The position numbers and the translations under genes are program-made. A model generated the notes under the pieces. That model made no database searches. It was not told the DNA's origin and worked only from the letters and a program-made list of their open reading frames with translations. 64,000 bases of DNA from Nocardioides seonyuensis (GTDB lineage: Bacteria > Actinomycetota > Actinomycetes > Propionibacteriales > Nocardioidaceae), in NCBI RefSeq assembly GCF_004683965.1, contig NZ_CP038436.1, forward strand, positions 2,356,001-2,420,000, in the 5' to 3' direction. Shown here piece by piece: positions 1 to 7,153 of this stretch (positions within the stretch are counted from its first letter, which is position 1; every line of letters begins with the position of its first letter).

Positions 1-141
1 GGTCACCCGGCCTCCTCGCACTACTCCGACCAGACCGAGCTGTGGGTCGCCGGCGACTACCTGCCCTGGGCCTTCTCCCGGGAGGCCGTCGACGAGGCGG
101 CCGAGGACACGCTCACCCTGGTGCCTCCAGACGCGGGTTGA
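1..141 (+). CDS. Penicillin acylase family protein, C-terminal end (5' truncated by window)
   Basis: Only the last 46 codons are present, read in frame 1 to a TGA at 139-141. The segment GHPASSHYSDQTELW followed by a short YLPW motif resembles the C-terminal signature of the penicillin/cephalosporin acylase (Ntn hydrolase) family, where the chain ends shortly after a Gly-His-Pro...His-Tyr...Asp-Gln stretch. That family hydrolyses amide bonds of beta-lactams, acyl-homoserine lactones or related amides and is usually exported. The catalytic N-terminal Ser lies outside the window, so substrate cannot be judged. The assignment rests on the tail alone. Confidence 0.6.
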   Translation, partial: GHPASSHYSDQTELWVAGDYLPWAFSREAVDEAAEDTLTLVPPDAG

Positions 142-158
142 GGAGGCGCGCTGGCGCC

Positions 159-186
159 GTCACGAAACCAGGCCGGGTTTCGTGAC
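159..186. terminator. Bidirectional hairpin between convergent genes
   Basis: Ten perfectly complementary bases (159-168 with 177-186, plus one more pair inside) enclose a short GC-rich loop. It sits between the end of the acylase gene and the end of the minus-strand folate ligase gene, where a terminator serving both is expected. No T-run follows, as is common in high-GC actinobacteria. The right arm merges into repeat copy A. Confidence 0.55.
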
Positions 187-215
187 AGGACTCCGTCCTT
201 CCTCAACCATCGAGG
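176..215. repeat. Dispersed hairpin repeat, copy A
   Basis: A 40-nt imperfect inverted repeat: outer GGTT/AACC arms around an inner hairpin AGGAC-TCC-GTCCT. The same layout recurs at 33301, 57333 and 60181 with different but complementary inner arms, so structure rather than exact sequence is conserved. This copy is intergenic. Confidence 0.6.
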
Positions 216-802
216 GCGGTGAGCGCCACCACGCCCCGCGGGGCGAGGGCGTGCGAGACCCGGCGGTCGTGGGCCTCGACGGGCACGGCGAGGCCGACCT
301 CGTCGTCGTACAGCACAACCGCCGTGGGTGTGCCGGACCCGACCCGGGCGAGCGCGCGGTCGTAGGACCCGCCCCCGCGGCCGAGACGGTCGCCGGCGGG
401 GGAGACCGCGAGGCCCGGGACCAGCACCACGTCGGCAGCTCGCACCGCGTCGACCCCCAGCGTCGCTCCGGTCGGCTCCTGCAGGCCACGAGCTGCCGAC
501 ATGATGTCGTCGGGGCCGGTGTACGCCGCCCAGTCCAGGTCGTTGTCGTCGAGCAGCACCGGCAGCAGCACGCGCGTGCCCGAGGCCAGCAGCGCGTCCA
601 GCAGGGGCCGGGTGCCGGGCTCGGTGCCGACGGAGACGTAGGCAGCCACGGTGCGGGCACGCGACACGGCCTCCCACGCGAGCGCCTGCGCACGGATCGC
701 CTCGGCCGCGGCGTCGCGCGCGGCAGGCGGGCGGAGCGTCCGCGCGGCCAGCACGGAGGCGCGCAGCGGTCCCTTGCCCTGACCGCCGACCGACCCGTTC
801 AC
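203..802 (-). CDS. 5-formyltetrahydrofolate cyclo-ligase
   Basis: A 199-residue protein of the usual length for 5-formyl-THF cyclo-ligase (MTHFS), which uses ATP to convert 5-formyl-THF to 5,10-methenyl-THF and so returns a storage or inhibitory folate to the one-carbon cycle. The family signature GRGGGSYDR is at residues 141-149, and the AAYVSVGTEPGT strand-loop near 53-64 fits the substrate-binding region. The start is GTG at 802. A TAGGCT box ends six bases before it, so the mRNA is probably leaderless. The gene is divergent from the UDP-glucose pyrophosphorylase gene, and their -10 boxes share two bases. Confidence 0.9.
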   Translation of the reverse strand: MNGSVGGQGKGPLRASVLAARTLRPPAARDAAAEAIRAQALAWEAVSRARTVAAYVSVGTEPGTRPLLDALLASGTRVLLPVLLDDNDLDWAAYTGPDDIMSAARGLQEPTGATLGVDAVRAADVVLVPGLAVSPAGDRLGRGGGSYDRALARVGSGTPTAVVLYDDEVGLAVPVEAHDRRVSHALAPRGVVALTALDG

Positions 803-808
803 CGGGTC

Positions 809-818
809 AGCCTACGAT
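809..818. promoter_or_regulatory. Overlapping divergent -10 boxes sharing one TA
   Basis: On the plus strand TACGAT (813-818) ends seven bases before the ATG at 826. On the minus strand TAGGCT (814 back to 809) ends six bases before the GTG at 802. Both boxes use the same TA at 813-814. Either transcript would start on or next to its start codon. Confidence 0.6.
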
Positions 819-825
819 CGGGAGC

Positions 826-2226
826 ATGGGTAGCAAGCAGACCGGCGGCGGGCTCGACCTGGCGCGCGCGAAGATGCGGGACGCGGGGGTCGACCCGGTC
901 GCGATCGACACCTTCGCCCACTACTACCGCCTCCTCGAGCACGGCGAGACCGGGATGATCCCCGAAGACACGATCGAGCCGCTCGACATGGAGTCGCTGG
1001 CCGACGTCCAGGTCGACGACGAGGCCGCGGCCGAGGCGATCCGGCACACCGCGGTGATCAAGCTCAACGGCGGTCTCGGCACCTCCATGGGCATGGATCG
1101 CGCCAAGTCGCTGCTCTGCGTGCGCCGCGGGCTGAGCTTCCTCGACATCATCGCCCGCCAGGTGCTCCACCTCCGCCAGGAGTACGACGCCACGTTGCCG
1201 CTGCTGTTCATGAACTCCTTCCGCACCTCGGCCGACACGATGGCCGCGCTGGCCCGCTACGAGGACCTGCCGGTGAAGGGGCTCCCGCTGGAGTTCCTGC
1301 AGAACAAGGTGCCGAAGCTCCTCGAGGCCGACCTGATGCCTGCGGCACTGCCGCGCGACCCCGACCTGGAGTGGTGTCCGCCGGGTCACGGCGACATCTA
1401 CACCGCCCTGCGCGGCACCGGCCTGCTGGGCACGCTGATCGACGCGGGCTACCGCCACGTCTTCGTGTCCAACTCCGACAACCTCGGTGCAGTCCCCGAC
1501 GCCCGGGTGGCGGGCTGGTTCGCGACCAGTGGCGCACCGTTCGCCATCGAGGCCGTGCGCCGGACCCCCTCCGACCGCAAGGGCGGTCACTTCGCGCGCC
1601 GCAAGGCCGACGGCCGGATCGTGCTGCGTGAGTCGGCCCAGACGCTCAAGTCGGACCAGGCCGCCCTGGCTGACCTCGAGCGCCACCGGTTCATGTCCAC
1701 CAACAACCTGTGGTTCGACCTGCAGGCGATGGTCGACGCGCTCGACGCCCGCGGCGGCATCCTCGGGCTGCCGCTGATCCGCAACGTGAAGAACCTCGAC
1801 CCCGCCGACCCGAGCACCCCCAAGGTCATCCAGGTCGAGACCGCCATGGGCGCGGCCATCGAGGTGTTCGAGGGCGCCCGCACCATCGAGGTCGGCCGTG
1901 ACCGTTTCGTCCCGGTCAAGACGACCAACGACCTGCTCGTGCTGCGCTCCGACATCTACGACCTCGCGGGCGACTTCACCCTGGACCAGGCGGCCGACGA
2001 GGTGCCTTTCATCGACCTCGACGGCGAGTTCTACAAGCTGGTCGGCGACTTCGACAAGAGGTTCCCCGAGGGGGCTCCGTCGCTGCGCGAGGCCACGTCC
2101 TTGAAGATCGAGGGCGACTTCACGTTCGGGCCCGGAGTCTCGGTCGTCGGTGAGGTGTCCCTCGACTCGCCCTCGGCCCAGCGCATCGCGGCGGGCGAGC
2201 GGCTGGGCGAGGAGTCAGATGGCTGA
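826..2226 (+). CDS. UTP--glucose-1-phosphate uridylyltransferase (UDPGP family)
   Basis: A 466-residue enzyme of the eukaryote-like UDPGP family, distinct from the smaller bacterial GalU. It makes UDP-glucose from UTP and glucose-1-phosphate for wall polymers, glycolipids and trehalose or glycogen. The nucleotide-binding loop LNGGLGTSMG is at residues 80-89, and the downstream FVSNSDNLG and GGHFARR segments also fit the family. The start ATG at 826 follows a TACGAT box by seven bases. The stop overlaps the start of glp by 8 bp, so the two are translationally coupled at the head of a series continuing to the GNAT gene. Confidence 0.93.
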   Translation: MGSKQTGGGLDLARAKMRDAGVDPVAIDTFAHYYRLLEHGETGMIPEDTIEPLDMESLADVQVDDEAAAEAIRHTAVIKLNGGLGTSMGMDRAKSLLCVRRGLSFLDIIARQVLHLRQEYDATLPLLFMNSFRTSADTMAALARYEDLPVKGLPLEFLQNKVPKLLEADLMPAALPRDPDLEWCPPGHGDIYTALRGTGLLGTLIDAGYRHVFVSNSDNLGAVPDARVAGWFATSGAPFAIEAVRRTPSDRKGGHFARRKADGRIVLRESAQTLKSDQAALADLERHRFMSTNNLWFDLQAMVDALDARGGILGLPLIRNVKNLDPADPSTPKVIQVETAMGAAIEVFEGARTIEVGRDRFVPVKTTNDLLVLRSDIYDLAGDFTLDQAADEVPFIDLDGEFYKLVGDFDKRFPEGAPSLREATSLKIEGDFTFGPGVSVVGEVSLDSPSAQRIAAGERLGEESDG

Positions 2227-3463
2227 CCCGACCCCGGCCGGACTCATCCCGGTGGCCGACCTGGTCGAGCGGATCCTCGACACCGTCTCGCCGCTGCCTG
2301 CGTTCCCGCAGCCGCTGATGGACACCTTGGGCCTCGCCCTGGCCGAGGACGTGGTGGCCCCGATCTCGCTGCCCAGCTTCGACAACTCCGGCATGGACGG
2401 CTACGCCGTGGTCCACTCCGACGTCGAGGGTGCCAGCGAGGACGCTCCCGTGAGCCTGCCCGTGGTCGGCGAGATCGGCGCGGGCCGCGCCACGATCCTC
2501 GCGCTCTCGCCCGGCACGGCCGTCAAGATCATGACGGGTGCCCCGGTGCCGAAGGGCGCGACGGCCGTCGTCCCCTACGAGTGGACCGACCGCGGCGTCG
2601 CCCGCGTCGAGATCAGCCGGGCGCCCCGCGAGGGCCAGCACGTCCGCCCGGCCGGTGACGACGTCCGCGAGGGCGACATGCTGCTCGAGGAGGGCACCCC
2701 GCTGGGTCCACGCCACCTCGGCCTGCTCGCCGCCGTGGGCCGCGCCACGGTCCGCTCCCGCCCGCGCCCGCGGGTCGTGATCATCTCCACCGGTTCCGAG
2801 CTCCGCGAGCCGGGCTCGACCCTGGCCCGCGACGCGATCTACGACGCCAACTCCTTCCTGCTGGCGGCCGCCGCCCGGGCGGCGGGGGCGATCGCCTACC
2901 GCGTCGGGATCGTCCCGGACGACCCGACCGCCTTCACCGAGGCGCTCACCGACCAGCTCGTGCGCGCCGACCTGATCGTGACCACGGGCGGCGTCAGCGA
3001 GGGCGACTTCGACGTCGTCAAGGAGACCCTGTCCTCCCACGGCTCGATGTGGTTCGGTGGCGTGGCGATGCAGCCCGGCAAGCCGCAGGGCTTCGGCACG
3101 ATCGGCGTCGACGAGACGCCGGTGTTCACCCTCCCGGGCAACCCCGTCTCTGCCTACGTCTCCTTCGACACCTTCGTGCTGCCCGCCATCCGCCGGATGA
3201 TGGGGATGCTGCCCTACGAGCGGCCGACCTCACGCGCGCGCCTCACCCACGGGATCTCCTCCCCCGAGGGCAAGCTCCAGCTCGTGCGCGCGGTGCACGA
3301 GTCCGACCGTGGCGGCACCTTCGTCTCGCCCGTGGGCGGCCACGGCTCCCACCTGATCGGCGACCTGGCCGCGGCCAACGCCCTCATCGTCGTACCCCCG
3401 GAGACGACGGCGCTGCAGGCCGGCGACATGGTCGCGATCCGCAAGCTCGACGAGGAGTTCTGA
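2219..3463 (+). CDS. glp: Molybdotransferase-like divisome protein Glp (MoeA family)
   Basis: A 414-residue MoeA/gephyrin-type protein with all family hallmarks in order: DNSGMDGYAV, KIMTGAPVPKGA, ISTGSEL, TTGGVSEGDFD and LPGNPVSAY. MoeA inserts molybdate into molybdopterin-AMP. In Actinobacteria the copy next to galU, rimJ and glpR is the gephyrin-like protein Glp, which binds FtsZ and its membrane receptor GlpR/SepX. That receptor is encoded five genes down at 5078, which favours Glp. Here moaC and mog lie between, so a retained cofactor role is possible. The ATG at 2219 was chosen because it overlaps the previous stop by 8 bp and removes a non-homologous leader. Confidence 0.85.
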   Translation: MADPTPAGLIPVADLVERILDTVSPLPAFPQPLMDTLGLALAEDVVAPISLPSFDNSGMDGYAVVHSDVEGASEDAPVSLPVVGEIGAGRATILALSPGTAVKIMTGAPVPKGATAVVPYEWTDRGVARVEISRAPREGQHVRPAGDDVREGDMLLEEGTPLGPRHLGLLAAVGRATVRSRPRPRVVIISTGSELREPGSTLARDAIYDANSFLLAAAARAAGAIAYRVGIVPDDPTAFTEALTDQLVRADLIVTTGGVSEGDFDVVKETLSSHGSMWFGGVAMQPGKPQGFGTIGVDETPVFTLPGNPVSAYVSFDTFVLPAIRRMMGMLPYERPTSRARLTHGISSPEGKLQLVRAVHESDRGGTFVSPVGGHGSHLIGDLAAANALIVVPPETTALQAGDMVAIRKLDEEF

Positions 3464-3939
3464 TGGCCGCAGACAGGTTGACCCACGTCGACGAGCGCGG
3501 GGCGGCCCGCATGGTCGACGTGTCCGGCAAGGACGTCACGGCCCGTACGGCCACCGCGTCGGGCCGCGTGCTCGTCACCGCCGCGGTGGTCGAGCTGCTC
3601 CGCGGTGAGGGCGTCCCCAAGGGCGACACCCTCGCGGTGGCCAGGCTGGCTGGCATCATGGGCGCCAAGCAGACCCCGTCGCTGATCCCGTTGTGCCACC
3701 CCCTGGCGATCTCGGGCGTCGAGGTCGACCTCGTGGTGACCGACGAGTCGGTCGACATCACCGCGACGGTGCGCACCACCGACCGGACCGGTGTGGAGAT
3801 GGAGGCGCTGACCGCCGTGTCGGTCGCGGCGCTGACGGTCGTCGACATGGTCAAGGCGGTCGACAAGTCGGCCGTCATCACCGACGTCCGCGTCGAGACC
3901 AAGACCGGTGGCAAGAGCGGCGACTGGAGCCGGTCGTGA
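3463..3939 (+). CDS. moaC: Cyclic pyranopterin monophosphate synthase MoaC
   Basis: A 158-residue MoaC that, with MoaA, makes cyclic pyranopterin monophosphate from GTP, the first stage of molybdenum cofactor synthesis. LIPLCHPL is at residues 74-81 and GVEMEALTAVS at 110-120. The catalytic Asp-Met-Val-Lys segment (DMVKAVDK) starts at Asp128, matching the family's catalytic Asp/Lys pair. The ATG overlaps the glp stop by one base (TGATG), implying reinitiation. No moaA is in the window. Confidence 0.94.
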   Translation: MAADRLTHVDERGAARMVDVSGKDVTARTATASGRVLVTAAVVELLRGEGVPKGDTLAVARLAGIMGAKQTPSLIPLCHPLAISGVEVDLVVTDESVDITATVRTTDRTGVEMEALTAVSVAALTVVDMVKAVDKSAVITDVRVETKTGGKSGDWSRS

Positions 3940-4412
3940 CCCTGCCGGCCACGGTCGTGGTGGCGTCCAACCGCGCAGCCGCCGGGGTCTACCCCGACGA
4001 GACCGGCCCGCTGATCACGGCCTGGCTGGGCCGGCACGGGTTCGAGTGCGGCGACCCCGTCGTCGTACCCGACGGGGACCCGGTCGGCCAGGCCATCCGC
4101 GCCGCTCTCGAGGGCGGGGCGCGGGTCGTGCTCACCACGGGCGGCACCGGGCTGACGCCGACCGACCGGACTCCGGAGGCCACCGCGCCGCTGCTGGACC
4201 GGCAGGTGCCCGGGCTGGCGGACGCGATCCGGTCCGCCGGCGTCGCCAAGGGCGTGCCCACGGCCGTGCTGTCCAGGGGCCTCGCGGGGGTCGCCGGCCG
4301 GTGCCTGGTCGTCAACCTGCCCGGCTCCCGAGGAGGGGTGAAGGACGCGCTCGAGGTGCTCGAGCCGGTGCTCCAGCACGCGGTCGAGCAGGTCGTGGGG
4401 AGCGACCACTGA
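3936..4412 (+). CDS. MogA/MoaB family molybdenum cofactor biosynthesis protein
   Basis: A 158-residue single-domain MogA/MoaB protein. The family adenylylates molybdopterin ahead of metal insertion by MoeA. The TTGGTGLTPTDRTPEA segment holds the family's Gly-Gly-Thr-Gly nucleotide loop and Thr-Asp motif, and NLPGSRGGVKD near the C terminus is the second conserved loop. The GTG start at 3936 overlaps the moaC stop (GTGA), giving tight coupling. With moaC and the MoeA-like gene upstream this makes a small cofactor set inside a division-linked operon. Confidence 0.88.
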   Translation: MTLPATVVVASNRAAAGVYPDETGPLITAWLGRHGFECGDPVVVPDGDPVGQAIRAALEGGARVVLTTGGTGLTPTDRTPEATAPLLDRQVPGLADAIRSAGVAKGVPTAVLSRGLAGVAGRCLVVNLPGSRGGVKDALEVLEPVLQHAVEQVVGSDH

Positions 4413-5017
4413 CGGCGCCGGGCTGGCCGGTCCGCCTCGAGGGCGACGACGGTCTCGTGCTGCGACCCATCGAGACCGGTGACGCGGCGCGCTGGCGCGA
4501 GGTCCGCGAGCGCAACGCGGCCTGGCTCAAGCCCTGGGACGCCACCCTGCCCCCCGGGGGCGGCCCCCGTCCGCCGTCCTTCCGCGTCGTCGTACGCCGC
4601 CTGCGTGCCTACGCCCGTCGCGGGACGGCCCTCCCGCTGGTGATCGAGGTGGACGGACGGTTCGCCGGGCAGGTGAGCGTCAACAACATCGTCCGGGGAT
4701 CGGCCCAGTTCGCCTCCATCGGCTACTGGATCGACGGCGACCTGGCGGGGCGGGGGATCGTTCCCCGAGCAGTGGCGATGACGATCGACCACTGCTTCGG
4801 CCCGGTCGGCCTCCACCGCGTCGAGATCGCCGTGCGCCCCGAGAACACCAACTCGCTGCGGGTGGTCGAGAAGCTCGGGCTGCGCGAGGTGGGCTATGCG
4901 CCGCGATTCCTGCACATCGACGGCGCTTGGCGTGACCACCGGCTGTTCGCCGTGACGGTCGAGGAGTGGCCGTTGCAGGGCGAAGGTGCAGGAAATTCAC
5001 ACCAGTCACACGAGTAG
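4409..5017 (+). CDS. GNAT family N-acetyltransferase (RimJ-like)
   Basis: About 202 residues with a RimJ/RimL-type GNAT fold: an early LRPI strand, then VSVNNIVRG, the acetyl-CoA loop region around DGDLAGRGIVPRAV, and the ENTNSLRVVEKLGL helix typical of this class. RimJ-type enzymes acetylate N-terminal amines of ribosomal or other proteins. A rimJ-like gene is a conserved member of the actinobacterial galU-glp neighbourhood. The start is unusual: the frame offers a CTG at 4409 overlapping the mog stop (CTGA), preceded by GGGGAG at a good distance, while the first GTG (4457) would cut into the domain. The CTG start is inferred. Confidence 0.85.
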   Translation: MTAPGWPVRLEGDDGLVLRPIETGDAARWREVRERNAAWLKPWDATLPPGGGPRPPSFRVVVRRLRAYARRGTALPLVIEVDGRFAGQVSVNNIVRGSAQFASIGYWIDGDLAGRGIVPRAVAMTIDHCFGPVGLHRVEIAVRPENTNSLRVVEKLGLREVGYAPRFLHIDGAWRDHRLFAVTVEEWPLQGEGAGNSHQSHE

Positions 5018-5065
5018 TTGTGCGACACACCACTTGACATCCGCCTCACGCGGTGTCAGCCCTCC

Positions 5066-5071
5066 TACGCT
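5066..5071 (+). promoter_or_regulatory. -10 box of sepX (leaderless)
   Basis: TACGCT ends six bases before the GTG at 5078. That places the transcript start on the start codon. A TTGACA further up (5034-5039) is 26 bases away, too far to be its -35. Confidence 0.5.
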
Positions 5072-5077
5072 GCGTGC

Positions 5078-5986
5078 GTGGACCCCAGCGCGCTCATCTT
5101 CGTCGCCCTTGCCGTGGCGTGGGCCGTCTACCTCGTCCCCAAGGCGCTCAAGCACCACGACGAGGCGGTCCGCAGCCGCTCCGTCGACAAGTTCTCCCAC
5201 ACCATGCGGGTGCTCGCGCGGCGCGAGCCGGTCGACCGGCGCAACGCCCGCCTCGTCGTCGCCCCGGTGCGCGCCGTCGTCCGGCCGCCGGTGGAGACCA
5301 AGCGTCGTACGACGTCCGGCCCGGCCGCCGACGCCCCGGTGCCGCGCCGTCCCCAGGTGACGCGCGAGTCGGCTCGCCGTGCTGCGCGCCGCCGGCGCAA
5401 CGTGCTCGCCTCGATCCTGGTCGTCAACCTCGTCGTCGCCGGGCTCGCCGCCGGCTCGGTCCTGTCCTGGGCGTGGACGGCGCTTCCCGCCGTGCTGCTC
5501 GTCGCCTGGCTGGTGGCGTGCCGTGTCTCGGTCAAGGCCGAGCGATCCGCTCGCACCGCGGCTCCGCGCGACGCCATCGAGATCGGGCTGCCCCCCGAGG
5601 TCGACTCCGAGGAGACCCAGGCGGACCTGCCACCCGTGCCGGCCGCCCCGACCCCGGCCCGTCGCCCGGCGATCCCGGCGCAGCCCAACCCCGAGGCGCC
5701 CGTCCCCGCCGCCGAGGTGCCGCTGGTCCTCTCCGGCGAGATCCCCATCGTCACCGCCTCGGTGACCGGCGGCTGGGACATGGTCCCGACGACCCTGCCG
5801 ACCTACGTCACCAAGCCCGCCGCCCAGCGCCGCAGCGTCCAGACGATCGACCTCGAGTCGACCGGCGTCTGGTCGAGCGGACGGAGCGAGAGCGACAGCG
5901 CCCTGGCCCGCGAGGCGGCCGCCACCCAGAAGGCCGCCGCTGCCGACGCCGAGCTCGCCGACGAGAAGCGCGCCTCCGGTTCCTGA
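5078..5986 (+). CDS. sepX: Divisome membrane protein SepX/GlpR
   Basis: A 302-residue membrane protein. A first hydrophobic segment at about residues 4-20 is followed by a basic cytoplasmic stretch carrying SVDKFSHTMRVL, then two close hydrophobic segments near 110-150, and a long acidic, Pro/Ala-rich tail. This matches SepX (Streptomyces) or GlpR (Corynebacterium), the membrane receptor that recruits Glp and FtsZ at the septum. The location downstream of UDPGP, glp and the RimJ-like gene is the conserved context. GTG at 5078 was preferred to 5018 because the hydrophobic segment begins directly and a TACGCT box precedes it. It ends 5 bp from the convergent mnhG. Confidence 0.85.
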   Translation: MDPSALIFVALAVAWAVYLVPKALKHHDEAVRSRSVDKFSHTMRVLARREPVDRRNARLVVAPVRAVVRPPVETKRRTTSGPAADAPVPRRPQVTRESARRAARRRRNVLASILVVNLVVAGLAAGSVLSWAWTALPAVLLVAWLVACRVSVKAERSARTAAPRDAIEIGLPPEVDSEETQADLPPVPAAPTPARRPAIPAQPNPEAPVPAAEVPLVLSGEIPIVTASVTGGWDMVPTTLPTYVTKPAAQRRSVQTIDLESTGVWSSGRSESDSALAREAAATQKAAAADAELADEKRASGS

Positions 5987-5991
5987 CCAGC

Positions 5992-6372
5992 CTATTGCAG
6001 CGGACTATGTGGGAACGGCGATGAGGGTGGGTCGTCGAGCACCTCGCTGAGCTCGTCCACCACGAGCCGGTCGCGGTCGACCTGGCCGGCGCGGAACGAC
6101 GCCCGCCCCACCATGTGACTGGCGATGGGGGAGGTGACCAGCTGGAAGAACGCCACCAGCAGGAGCAGCCCGATCGTGCCGGGGTCGCGCAGTCGCAGGC
6201 CGAGCCCGAGCATCACGACGAGCAGGCCGAGCACCTGGGGCTTGGTGGCCGAGTGCATCCGGGTGAGCACGTCAGGGAAGCGCAGGATGCCGATGGCTGC
6301 GACGAGGGTCAGGCACGCCCCCAGCACGAGGCAGGTCGCGGCTGCGACGTCAGCGACGGCGGTCCAGGTCAT
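5992..6372 (-). CDS. mnhG: Mrp/Mnh Na+/H+ antiporter subunit G
   Basis: A 126-residue protein with three hydrophobic segments and the MnhG core GILRFPDVLTRMHSATKP (about residues 28-45). It is the last small subunit of the Mrp hetero-oligomeric antiporter, which expels Na+ or K+ at the expense of the proton gradient. A hydrophilic acidic tail follows the third segment. The start overlaps the mnhF stop by 4 bp. This is the promoter-distal gene of the six-gene operon. Confidence 0.93.
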   Translation of the reverse strand: MTWTAVADVAAATCLVLGACLTLVAAIGILRFPDVLTRMHSATKPQVLGLLVVMLGLGLRLRDPGTIGLLLLVAFFQLVTSPIASHMVGRASFRAGQVDRDRLVVDELSEVLDDPPSSPFPHSPLQ

Positions 6373-6647
6373 GACGCCTCCGCCTCGATGTCGTCGCTGC
6401 CTCGGGTGAACCGGGCGACGCTGACCGACCCGATGAAGCCCAGCAGCGAGAGCACGACGAGCACCGGCAGTGTGGTGGTGTGGCGATGGACGGCCGCATC
6501 CAGCGCCAGGCCGCAGATCACCACGGCCACGAGCACGTCGAGGGCGACCATCCGGTCGAGCATCGTGGGACCCAGCGCGATCCGGATCACGAGGAGGAGC
6601 GCGGCGACGCCCAGGAGGGCCCCGCAGGCGACGAGGACGATGGTCAC
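6369..6647 (-). CDS. mnhF: Mrp/Mnh Na+/H+ antiporter subunit F
   Basis: A 92-residue membrane protein with the MnhF signature GPTMLDRMVALDVL after a first hydrophobic helix, then two more helices. The GTG at 6647 is chosen because it overlaps the mnhE stop (GTGA) and gives the standard MnhF length; the longer open frame upstream is a shadow of mnhE. It is an accessory subunit needed for assembly of the full Mrp complex. Confidence 0.92.
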   Translation of the reverse strand: MTIVLVACGALLGVAALLLVIRIALGPTMLDRMVALDVLVAVVICGLALDAAVHRHTTTLPVLVVLSLLGFIGSVSVARFTRGSDDIEAEAS

Positions 6648-7153
6648 GAGGCTGCCTCCTCGGGAGTGCCGAACGCCCGCAGGACGCGGCGCTCCAGGGC
6701 GAAGACCTGGCGCCGCATCTTCTCCACCCCGGCGGTGTCGCGAGCGTCGAGGACGTGCAGGAAGAGCGAGTGGGTGGAGCGCCGGGCCTCGACGACCAGG
6801 CTCCCGGGAACCAGGGACACCATCTCGGCCACGATGGTGAGCACGAAGTCGGAGTGGGTGGTCAGGTCGACCTCGATGACCGCGTTGCGTGGCTGGCGGT
6901 GCAGCTGCAGCGTCGTCCAGGCCACCTGCGCGCTGGCCACGAGCACGTCCCAGAGGAAGCGCGTCACCAACCACGCAAGGTGCAGGGGGTGGACGCGCAG
7001 GTTCATCCCGAGTGGGGGCATCGGGAAGACCACGCAGACCACGACAGCCACCACGACGCCGCTCAGCACGACCAGCACGGAGATGTCGCCCCACAGGCCC
7101 GTCCAGACCAGGGTGAGCCAGACGATGACGGAGGGCTGGAGCGAGGGCCTCAT
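6644..7153 (-). CDS. mnhE: Mrp/Mnh Na+/H+ antiporter subunit E
   Basis: 169 residues: two N-terminal hydrophobic helices, then the MnhE core with NLRVHPLHLAW, the EVDLTTHSDFVLTIVAEMVSLVPGSL segment and a C-terminal HSLFLHVLDA strand. The family is an accessory membrane subunit of Mrp antiporters. It starts 4 bp inside the end of mnhD and ends 4 bp inside mnhF, so all the small subunits are translationally coupled. Confidence 0.92.
   Translation of the reverse strand: MRPSLQPSVIVWLTLVWTGLWGDISVLVVLSGVVVAVVVCVVFPMPPLGMNLRVHPLHLAWLVTRFLWDVLVASAQVAWTTLQLHRQPRNAVIEVDLTTHSDFVLTIVAEMVSLVPGSLVVEARRSTHSLFLHVLDARDTAGVEKMRRQVFALERRVLRAFGTPEEAAS

Noticed and set aside
5034..5039. TTGACA upstream of sepX as a -35 element
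   Set aside because: Distance to the TACGCT box is 26 bases, outside the workable range, and no other -10 fits.
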